Position numbers and translations under genes: made by a program
The notes under the pieces: model-generated
Databases searched by the model: none
The model's input: the letters and a program-made list of their open reading frames with translations, nothing else
What the model was told of the DNA's origin: nothing
NCBI RefSeq assembly: GCF_036669915.1
Contig: NC_089322.1
Location: 4,249,192 to 4,313,191 of the forward strand
Direction of reading: 5' to 3'
DNA: 64,000 nt
Source: Pocillopora verrucosa
Lineage: Eukaryota; Cnidaria; Anthozoa; Scleractinia; Pocilloporidae
Part shown: positions 1 to 10,300 of the stretch, in pieces
Position numbering within the stretch: the first letter of the stretch is position 1
Layout: every line of letters begins with the position of its first letter

Positions 1-2650
1 TGAGGACATCCACAAGAGGCTACATGCACGTGATCTTGTTTTTTGTCCACAGTCTTTTGGACGAGCAAATACAAATCCTTTTTCTTCCTTTGCGGCCATA
101 TTTCTTCGGGTATCCGTCAATGTTTAGGTATCATAAAAGCGTTTGGAAGTTTGTGATTACGACAAATGAAGAATTTGTTTACAAAGACTACAAACCCAAT
201 CAACTAAATTCGTTTGAAATGAACCAGCAAGCGCTGCGAATTTCCTCTGACCAAAGCCAAGCTACGCCCTGTTCTTTCTCTGTCTCAATTTTACACAATT
301 TACAGCTAACCTTTTTTTTTTTTACCTCATTGCAAGACCCGTCGAGATCCCTGCCAATATTCCTCGATTTCCGACTTGATATTGAGACTTCTGGAGACAT
401 GGGAGAAGCTCGGCTGGATCTTGCCATAATAACACATAGAAATTCAACCTTGCTTCATAATACTCTTCTAAACTCGGAGAAGCGTTCGTGTTCTTTTCCG
501 GCCTTCGAACGAAGTAAGAACTGAATTCACACATGCGCGCGACCTGTGACAATTCTGATCAGAATTTTAAAAAGATTTTTGTTTTTTTTCTCACTCCGAC
601 AAAAGCCAATCACACAAGCCAGACCTTGATATCGAATCGCCACTTATAAATTAGCGATGCCTTGCCTTTTATCGCGAGTATGATTATTTCATGGCTAACT
701 AAGATTCATTTAGTGTTAACAAAAGTAAAAAAAAAATTGAAAGCGACGCGGATTTTCAATTCGTTGCAAAATGTCATGCGGCATAACAAATGCCTTTAAC
801 TGCCATAGCGCTTGTCTGTTAATAATTTTAATGGGTTTCCTTTGTTATGTTTTCGTTCTAAAAAATGGATTCATACTCTCTCCAAGATCCCTGTCGATTT
901 GTGCAAAGAAAATCGTATTAATTAATTAATGTTCACGTTGGTAGACAATTCACATCCTTTATGTTTTGACGTCAAGGAAATTTCCAGGCCATGAAGAAAA
1001 AAAAATTGGGATAAATGAATAAATAAGAAAAAAAAATTTCAAACATTGAAAAACAGGCTGAGTTAAACATCTTTGTCGATTTCGGAAACAGATGAACGTG
1101 AAATGATTGTTGGAGATCCATTTTTCAGAAAAGGAAATTTTGCATAGAAAAGTTAATGCAAAACTCCTTTACTTAAATTGCTAAACATTGTAAAGTAATT
1201 GAGCCGTGATGAAAACAAAGTTAAAAAAGGAGATCTTTCTCTGAGAAAAAATAAAAGCCGTTAATAAATTTCCGTTAAAATATGAGGCACTTTCCCTGCA
1301 ATTACAGCGTGAATGAAATCTTTTGACAAACCGCGGTGATTTTACACTGTTCATCTAAACAAACGCTTACATTCTAAAAGTGACATTTCTTCTCCCTGTA
1401 TGCAAATATGCAAATATGATCGATTCTTGGAGACGAAAGATAAATAACACTTAACGGAATCATGAAAATCATTATCCGTCGTGAGACTAGACAAAATTTC
1501 ATGCGGCCAATTTTTGGTTTTTAACATTATTTGTAAACCACAATTTAACGAAGATCATGAGACCGCTACATCTGATTCGGGAAACCCGTAAGATCTTAGT
1601 CCAATACCGATATGTAAGCCCTGGTCAACTGTTGTAGAAAAAAGACATTTTTATGATAACATTCTTCTTAATACTAGCCAGTGTTATTGATCCCAGCGAT
1701 TTAACGTCAAAACATCCTCAGAACCTTGCATGTAAAGAGGTTAATGTATGATTGATATTCATAAAATCTGTGTAGAGAATGTTTCATTTATATTTGTGGA
1801 AAGTGTTTTGAACGTAATAACTTAGTCTGGGTGGGAACCTGGAGGGATTGGATATAGAATATCCTAGTGTGTCCCGAGCGGGATCCCCGAAAGTTAAGGT
1901 GAAATATCCCCGGCTTGGCCCCGGCGTTGCCCCGAATGGATCCCGTTTAGCAAGTGCGGAAAATCCCGGCGCAGTCCCGAACGAGATCTCATTGATTCGT
2001 GTGGAATATCCCAGCATATACCCGAACGGGATGCAGCAATTTTTTTTTTTCGGAAAGTGATCACTCCTTACCCTTTCGATATTTTTCAGCCTTTAACCCT
2101 CATTAGTGACCAAGACAGAATTTCTCCTAACAATACCAATATAATATCAACCAGATTAGTGATGAAAATAAAGAAAAATATAAATTTGGGGATAATTAGT
2201 TGATTCAACACTGAATTCTCTGAACTAATATTATAAGAAATGTATGGTTCACAGTAAGGTGAATTACAAATTTGATTTGGGAGTTAAAGGGTTAAAACGC
2301 CGTAAACAATCCGTAAAAAATCGACTTATCCCAACAAGTCTTATATGCGTTTAGTCTTTACCCTTAGCCACCAGTCCCCAGAATGTAAATCGGTAAACCC
2401 CACTCTCCCCTCCCAGAGTGAAGTTTTACGGTTGGATTGAGGGTTTCATGGAAGTACAAATAACTTAGACTAAAGTTCAAAGAGTGTTAACTGTTAGGTG
2501 AACACAGGCAACCCAACCAGAAGTCTCGTCGTCCGAAAGCACTGTTCAGGATGGTCTGCTTCATCGCCTTCTACTCTGAGAAATCGTGAGCGCCGATGCT
2601 CCGTTAAAGGTTAAACTCAAAGAACCACGAGGTTAGAAATATCTTACAAA
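1..2650. other. Left flank, no gene firmly recognised
   Basis: This AT-rich stretch holds no coding region I can name. On the minus strand, 427 down to about 326 could be a short first exon (a basic, Ser-rich peptide starting MARSSRASPMSPEV and ending at an AATGAG|GTAAAA donor-like site). The overlapping reading on the plus strand from 24 to 524 has no recognisable domain. Positions 1805-2040 contain a degenerate, GC-richer stretch in which AATATCC and CCCGAACGGGATCCC-like words recur about every 50 bases. A repeat copy lies at 2093-2296. Confidence 0.4.
2093..2296 (-). repeat. Short inverted-terminal repeat element (TTAACCC family)
   Basis: It starts TTAACCCTCATTAGTGACCAAG and ends GGGAGTTAAAGGGTTAA, so its ends are imperfect inverted repeats. 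The inside reads as the reverse complement of copies inside the transporter introns (for example 8245-8459). It has no coding capacity and looks like a MITE-type non-autonomous element. At least ten more copies or parts occur in this window. Confidence 0.6.
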
Positions 2651-4053
2651 ATGTATCAACAAACAGAGACGATAAAGCGTTTTCACTCGAAACTTCAGTG
2701 GCAGCAAGTTCTTGCAATGAGCACTTTTATAGGTAAGTAAAAATTAGACATTTTTAACAAAAATTTTCTTTATTGGTATGTGTGTAACATGCTTTATAAT
2801 CGAGAAGAAATTCCTCGCCGCTTATTTCTGATTTCTGATTTGCTTTCAAATGGCTATTGGAAAAATAATGAATTTTTAACAACCTGCAAGGAACTTTTTT
2901 GTTTGAATACTTGAATGGCAGCAGGTATATTTGTATGTTCTGGTTCTTCGCGTCCATGTTTTTTCTGTCATATAGATTCACGTAGGAAAACGCAGACGCT
3001 CGGGTCACGATTGGTTTTAATTTTTTTCCTGATTAGTTAGGGAAGGGATGTGAACTCTTTGGGCCAATCACATAGCAAGTAAAGTCAAGTCAATGTAATG
3101 ATCACGGGATTCACTTTATAACTATTTTACAGATTACAATCTCGGATCAATGTCGCTTGTACAGAATAGCTTAAGATTCTTTTTCTTGATATAATTTTAT
3201 TATTTCGTACTAACCTTTCGCTACCTTTTTACTCGCCCAGGGTTGAAGGGGAAAGGGGTGGACAATGTTTTGAATCTTATGACTTTCAGGTGTCCTGATC
3301 AGCGGTTGATCATGTATCATAAGCACAGTAACTCAATTCAGTCCACTTGCTTATCACGTTAAGTTGCCATGGTTACAATTGTAACTTTCCGTAAAATTTA
3401 TTCGGTCCATTATTTCTAAATTCCAGGCTTCACTCTAGCAGTGTGGTACAATTTATGGAATACGGGATCACGGGTACCATTAGTGGGAACGGTGTCTTCA
3501 TCCCTGGTCCATGAACAAAGAGGAGAAGGTGAGCGCTTGATAAATCTTTTAGTTGCTTAAATCCTTTCTTGGTAAATGTTAACTTAATCCGCCTCGCAGG
3601 CATACTGATTCATTGTCTGGTTCATTCGCTCCTACTCTTCTTTGTAAGTACATAGCACCACCCCCATTCCCACCCCCAAACTCCACGATAAGTGGAGCCA
3701 TTCATTCCATTGGCTTAAAATGTCCTTCCTCGGCCTCCTCACACTTTTAGTACTTTTTTATAGGAGTGTATATGACCTTGAAACTGAAATGCTTCTACTG
3801 CGACTCCCAAGACTTCGGTGAAGCATGGGAAACTCTTACCCAGGACACTGCATGTCAAGACAGTGTGTTTTCAACTTGTTTTCGGAATCAGACACTCCCG
3901 GGCAGGCAAACGACGGAAGTTATTGATCTCATAAGAAGCTGTGAACAGAAATGCAAGTGCTCGGACGAGGAAGGTTGGTGCGTGACTCCGGAATGCAAAC
4001 GTCAGACGAAATGCTGTTGGGGTCAGGTATACTGTGAAGAAGATCAATGGTGA
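2651..4053 (+). CDS. Small cysteine-rich single-pass membrane protein, three exons, function unknown
   Basis: Three exons join in frame: 2651-2732, 3427-3528 and 3764-4053, giving 157 aa. Both introns are GT-AG (donors GTAAGT and GTGAGC) and both are phase 1. Residues about 17-38 form a hydrophobic segment (VLAMSTFIGFTLAVWYNLW), so the protein is probably a signal-anchor (type II) membrane or secreted protein. Exon 3 holds all twelve cysteines: CFYC near its start, then single Cys, SCEQKCKC, a WC-C pair, KCC and a final YC. The CxxC start and the CC...C end resemble the Ly6/uPAR three-finger pattern, but the match is loose and I do not assign the family firmly. Start: first ATG of the open frame in exon 1. 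An AATAAA at 4635-4640 could be its polyadenylation signal. Support comes from splice sites and phase agreement only. Confidence 0.6.
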
Positions 4054-5743
4054 GACAAATGCACTCGTCGCGAATGGAGTTTATTTTTTGAAATCACCAT
4101 TCAAGCTTGCTTTAGGCGACCGTTTACGCATTGCGGACCTATTATCACGCGCAATGCTAGCCTATTACTTTTCTCGCTATTTCAAGCTACTTGTAACCGT
4201 TGGACGCGGTACAATAATGCAAACTTGTGGAGTACAGCATTTGCCTATTTTCGTTAATTGTCTGAGTTTTCGAAGCTTACACTCAGTCTTCGTTGTACCA
4301 GACTATAGGTATAAGACCGATTAACCAGACGGAGAACTGAAAGGAGACCATTTAAGGCGTCGCTAAACAGTTTTTTGACGCTTGAGAGATAACGCTCTCA
4401 AACAGAAAGGAATCCTGAATCGAAGATTACAATGATCATCTTAGGTAGGAGAAAAAAAGTAGCTGTGACGATGTCTAACACTCTTTATTTCTGTGTGAAA
4501 TCATCAGTTACTGTAACAGCTCCCGAAACACATGATTGTAGAAATTTTTTCTAACAGTATCTTCAATACGTGATCGCGTAAATTTTCACGTGCATATTGG
4601 TCGAGAGCCATTTTTTGTACAATTTTTAGCAATTAATAAAATAAAAACCTCGCTCTGTGAATAGTTGTTGCTTATATCCTATCATAAAACTGACGCACAG
4701 AAGCACTGTAGAAACCAGCTTACGGTAGACTCGTTGTTTGTAGGGGTTTTTCAAGCGTGGGGAGGCAAGCGTGAGAACTGCGCAAAAGGCCCACGAGGGT
4801 GAGATAAAGTCACCTTTGACGCACTTCCCCTCTCGCGTGTGACTCGCCCTTCACACGCGTCTCGCGCTAACTTAAAAAAACAAATTTAACAGGAAACCAC
4901 ATCCCAAGCGACTTACTATGAAGATATCATTAGACTACATAGATGGGTGATGAACTCTAGATGAAAATATAAACGACCATATTCGGTTTTTCATTAAAAT
5001 TTTTCAATACTGGTTGTGAGTTTTGTTACCAGGGAAACGCTATCTAGCTGAAAAAGCGGGTGTGGATCGCCCAAATTGCAGCAATGTTTAATAAGATCTT
5101 CACCATGTATACCCTTAAGCACTCGAGATCAGTGGTGGGTTCATTTACATTTTGAAGTCTGGAACGTATTTGTAAAATTAAAAAAAAGACTTTACGAGAG
5201 TAAAACGAAGCCAAAGCAGCTGAGAAATATTGGGAGGTGTGGATTAAGATGGTCTTACACCCGCATTTTAAAAATTTTTAATACTAACTGGGTCCAATTC
5301 ATTATAATACCATTGGAAATATCCAAAAGTGTTGCGAATTGCACTAGTAATTGACATTTTGTAACCATGGCAACCAGTTTCCAGGCTCCCAAGGATGAAA
5401 AAAGGTACCCATCTGCTAAAAAGAATATTTAAAGAACCAGAGGTCCCATTGACTTATAAATGGTCTCAAAATGAACTACAATGATTGCTCTATGCTGTAA
5501 ACCTCAAAAAGTAAACTATCAAAGTATCTTTCAGAACAATAAAAATTTATTTCTGAGAAGTGCAATATTTTAGCCCTAATCATTCTCAGAAAATTGAAAT
5601 GAGATTCATTCACTTTCACACAACTGCTTTTGTTCTTGTTCACAACACGGCACAAATACAAGAGAGAATTCGCTGAAAATTTCAGTTCAATTGCTCTAAA
5701 AGAAAGAAATATATCATTTTTGCCGTATTGGCTATTAAGGCAA
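4054..5743. other. Intergenic, no gene seen
   Basis: AT-rich sequence following the small cysteine-rich gene. It probably includes that gene's 3' untranslated region up to about 4660. The readings at 4034-4324 and 5076-5354 have no recognisable domain and no repeat structure. A short GC-rich, partly self-complementary stretch (CGCGTGTG...CACACGCG) lies near 4833-4860. Confidence 0.4.
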
Positions 5744-6537
5744 AATTACAAAAATGAGAAAACTGTGATTAAAGTATCACCTTCCTTTTCTTTTTGTTTG
5801 TCAGTTTTTTTTTCATGTTCCCTGCACTTCTTGCAGACTTTGCTTAAGGGTACGACATCCAGAATTTTTCTGGTTTCCAGGCTAATGGCAGTGACACAAC
5901 CATTTAAAGAGGAAAAACCTCTTCTTTGCCAGGTGCCATCACAACATGCATTACACTTTACCAATCCATCTTGAAATGCATGTTTTAGGCTGTGGATTTC
6001 TTCTGCGGCACTGGTCATTGTTTCCACCGAAACTGCTTTAGTTGCCTTGAGCAACGCTTTGTTGTACAAGGCATTCGGTGTTTGCCTTGGAGGTTGAGGC
6101 ATATTTATTAGCCGGCAAAATAGTTTCGCTGCTGCGAGTCCACAGTCAAAGGATCGCATGCTATAAACAAGTCTCCTGTTGGCTTCAAAACATCACTGAT
6201 TTAGAACTTTGAGAGACGATATAAAGTCCTTCACCCAGCCACAAGAGACACAAAAGACGCGAAGATCGCTGGCACATCCTTTCCGTTTAAGAGTTTGCTC
6301 TTGCAAAATCAAACTGCATTCAAAGCACTCCTTACACGGCAAAATTCTGACTACAGAGTCCAATATTTCCATGTCGACTAAACGAAAGCCTGTAATGAAT
6401 GGATCTGTACTTGGTGCTTTACGATTAGACGATTCAGACAGCTTGCGGAGCGAAATTTTACGAGCAGAGGCAGAGTTTACGGTGTCTGTGTCTGCAGTCG
6501 AAGGAATTCCATCACCTTCGCTTACGCACGTATGTAT
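5744..6537 (-). pseudogene. Mutator-like (MULE) transposase fragment, broken
   Basis: Read on the minus strand from about 6537, the frame runs through an N-terminal region with CKECFECSLILQEQTLKRKG and a CVSCGWVKDFISS block. It then meets an in-frame TGA at about 6195 and continues in the same frame into CNACCDGTWQRRGFSSLNG and PLSKVCKKCREHEK. These blocks match the N-terminal part of the Mutator-like transposase proteins that are abundant in cnidarian genomes; the CDGTWQRRGFSS block is the clearest. The likely start is the ATG at 6373-6371. The catalytic C-terminal part is missing and the frame ends at 5746. With an internal stop and about a third of the usual length, it is a dead fragment. 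The family call is from recalled motif similarity. Confidence 0.65.
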
Positions 6538-6890
6538 CTTCTTTGATTACTAATTTCCATGAAATCTACGCTTTTTAGAATATCCAGAGCGAACTTTCGG
6601 CATGATTTACCGATTAAATGGAAAATATTTTTGTAAAAGCTTGACAGTGAAATATGAAAAGCACATGTACGCAACCAAAATGGCGGATTGAGCATGAAGG
6701 GATGTTTTGAAAAGTTCCCCTTTCATATGTGCCTACTTCAAATGCCTCAAACAAGTCAAATGAAGACTCTTTTTTCAGCGAGGGTACCAGGGTAATTTTT
6801 GTTTGGTTCGGTGCACTGCGTATGGCTTTTTTCATTGTTTCTCCAGTTAAACAAACCGTTGCCATTGCCACTTTCGCATCGCAAATTGCT

Positions 6891-6893
6891 ATT

Positions 6894-6924
<31 letters not shown>

Positions 6925-7134
6925 AGAAAAGGAAGACCAATACCTGAGGGTAGCAATTACAATGTGTCGTTGCCGGACGACAATTTGGAGTCGGCTTCAT
7001 TCGCTCACGTTGCTCCAAACTCCTCAACTCAACTTGTTTTTATTTCACACATGAGCCCGTGGCCCATGGGAACGAGCCGACCTGTCAATTCACATAGCAA
7101 CGCACAAAAAAAAAAAAAAAAAATAAATAAATAA
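6891..7134 (+). repeat. Poly-A tracts and (TAAA)n just upstream of gene 1
   Basis: Two adenine runs, at about 6893-6919 and 7106-7124, the second followed by TAAATAAATAAATG. They resemble retroposon 3' tails, but no coding remnant is seen next to them. The start of the first transporter gene lies about 185 bases downstream. Confidence 0.5.
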
Positions 7135-7318
7135 ATGTACAGGAAGCGGGAGGGACACAATAAAATTAGCAATTTCCATCGAAAAATGCGAGACCTTAAA
7201 AGTGTGTTGTCTGTTTATCCTAATAGATCAAAGTTCAGTTGGGTAATCTCGCTCGTTCCAGTTCTAACTCGGTTAGAGAGAAGAAGAAAACACGATCGAG
7301 CTGATTCCTCTACGGGAA

Positions 7319-10300
7319 ATGGACGAGACGAGTAGCGACATGGAAGAAACTAACGATCAAACACCTTATTTTGATAAAGAAACCGAGCAAGAAGCCTTGG
7401 TTAGACATTCAGATGTGACAATGAAACAAAAAACTCCGCCATACGTGTATTTCCTGACAGTGTTTGCGGCAATCGGGGGATTTTTGTTTGGGTATGACAC
7501 TGGCGTTGTTTCGGGAGCAATGATCCTCATAAAACAAGAATTTTATTTGTCCTCTTTTTGGCAAGAACTCATTGTTAGTGCAACAATCGGCACGGCTATA
7601 TTGGGTTCTCTCTTTGGAGGTTTTTTGAATCAAAGGTTCGGGAGAAAACCTATGCTCATTGTCTCTGGGCTGGTGTTTACTGTTGGGGCTGTTGTAATGG
7701 GTGTCGCTCATTCAAGGGAAGTTCTTCTCATTGGAAGGCTCATTGTCGGCTTGGGAATAGGTAATTGATCAGAATGAAATGCTTTATCTATCTCAAGTAT
7801 TGATTTAGTGATTGTGATAGAGTTTAAATTGTAGCTCGTTTTATGATGATCTCAGGGTAACTTTTCTTCTCCTAGTATAATTATAGTAACATACGAACGT
7901 GGGTGAGAGTTAATTTAATCGTTTACGTAACAATGTTTCAGCCTTGGAGCTAGTTCGGTAAAATTTCCGCACAGCCCCACTCTATTGTAAAACAAACCTG
8001 TTTTCCCAATGGCAATGTATTGTTTTTGTCATTGTTTTCTCTCTCCAAGAACTGAATGCATAATGTAGTATGGGGCTGTGCGGAAATTTTACCGCTAGCT
8101 CTCATGTTAAATCTATCTATGATCCATTTACGAGCACTAGCGTTACACCATGAGCAGTTATAACTCATGGGGTAACTCCAAATGACAATGCCAACTAATT
8201 TTTGTCATCTTACCGGTACCAGTACGCATAAACAGATGATTGCTTTAACCCTTCACTCCTAAGATCTTATTAGTAAATCTCCCTACTATCTGCCATACAA
8301 TTCTTATGATTTTAGTTTGGAGAATTAGGTATTGGATCAACTAATTATCTTCTAATTTACAATTTTCTTCATTCTCATCACTTGTCTACTTGATATTGTA
8401 TTGATATTGTGAAAATAAATTCTGTCTTGGTCACTCGTGCACATATAAGGGATAAAGGGATTTTAATTTTTTCTTGTTTTTATATCATCTGTTTAAAGCT
8501 GTAGATTAAGTCAAACCTGTATTAACACTTCAACTCCCAAGATCTGATTGTTAATTCTCCTCTTTAAGTGCTATACATTTCCTTGTAAATTAGTTGCAAG
8601 AATCTGGTGTTAGATTGAGGAAAAAAAAATTACCTGATAAATTTGAGTATTCTCATTACCTGTTTGGTGGAAAATGTTTGGATATTATCGGGAGAGGTCA
8701 TGTGTCAATCATTTCTGGGAGTTAAAGGGTTAAGTGGAACCATATTAAGCAGTTTAATTAAGTCCTGAAACTTTTCTCCTTAATCACTGTATATTTCACT
8801 TGGGGGACCTCTAAATACAGGCTTGACTGTACTTGATATTTCAATAATGTCATTGTTCACCTTTAAATGGATATTTTGTACCCTGAAAGAGGTGTATATG
8901 TCTGACAGTTTGGTTTGCAAATTTAAAGTGAATTGCACAACCCCTTTAAATTTTGTTTTTTTTCTCTCAGGGGGAGCATCAGTCACAGTCCCTGTATATA
9001 TTGCTGAAACAGCTCCATCAAACATAAGAGGTCGCCTTGTCACTGTCAACAATCTTTTTATCACTGGGGGCCAGTTTATTGCCTCTGTGGTTGATGGTAT
9101 TTTCAGCCCTTACAAAAGAACAGGATGGAGGTACTTAATAATTCTTTATAACTTTGGGTAAAAACACACCAAGGTAGATAATTCTCTTGATACTCATTTC
9201 ATTCTTCAAAGCTGAATGTAAATGTGGTAATTTAGTATTATCAACTGAGTTGATAATGAAGAAATGTAAAATGGTTTCCATGTTTACATAGCCTGATGTA
9301 AACATGCGGGGGGTTGGGAGAACACGAGATAAGTGTAGGAAACAACGACACGAAGCAGAGTGGTTTCCAGCTTATCGAGTGTTCTCCCAACCTCCCAAGT
9401 GTTTACATCAGGCTATGTAAACACGGAAACCATTTTACATTTCTTTTATAAAATAACTAATGAAAGAGGAACTGTGTTTACATACGCTCATGTAAAATGG
9501 TTTTATGGCCAATCAGAGCGTACATACTATTTGAATTATTTTATAATGTAACTTGGGCACTGCAAAGAGTTAAAGCTGTTGAACTCTTTAATCTTCTCAA
9601 CTCAGTTGATAATACTATATTACCCTGTTATACTCTCCCACTGACGCAGCACCACAGTTTCTTTAGAAATTTACCCCCCAGGTAAATACCCTGATTTCAT
9701 GGGGTAAGGAGTGAAGCGTTAAAAGGCTTCACATCTTGCACTTTAATTTCCATATCGAGTAAGTTTCTGCTTAGATTCTAACTTCTAATTTAAATAATTT
9801 GTTAACACTTTCACTCCCAAGATCTCATTAATAATTCTCCTTACTGTCTGACATATAATTCTTATAATTTTAGTAGAGAATTTGGTTTTGGATTAACTTT
9901 TAATTACCTTAGTGATATTTTTCTTTATTCTCATAACTTGTCTGCTTGATATTGCATTGATATTGTTAGGAGAAATTCTGCCTTGGTCACTCATGGGAGT
10001 TAAAGGGTTGGGAGAATTTTTTTCGCCAAGATATCATCTCCTAGTTCATTTCGTGCTCAGGGCTGAGCTTAAAGATTAATAATAATTGTGCATCAATATT
10101 TCGGGACTTCTATTTTAATAGGATAGCAAATTTGTGAAACAATATACCTAACGATGTTAGGCAGGCTGAGTCTATTGACTCTTTTAAGTGTAAACTTAAG
10201 TCAATTTTATTTCAGGAGACTTTTCAATGTTTTTGATGGCGACAACTTTCTTACCTTTAAAATAATTTGTCCTAAATGTCACCAGGTAAATACCCTTGTT

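Noticed and set aside
24..524. 166-codon open frame at the left end
   Set aside because: Low-complexity, T-rich composition, no domain, no splice or repeat support; treated as chance.
4800..4870. GC-rich CGCGTGTG/CACACGCG stretch as an RNA gene
   Set aside because: The pairing is short, and no tRNA or other RNA pattern could be built from it.
6799..7134. Open frame through poly-A tracts upstream of gene 1
   Set aside because: Its length comes from lysine runs encoded by poly-A; no domain.
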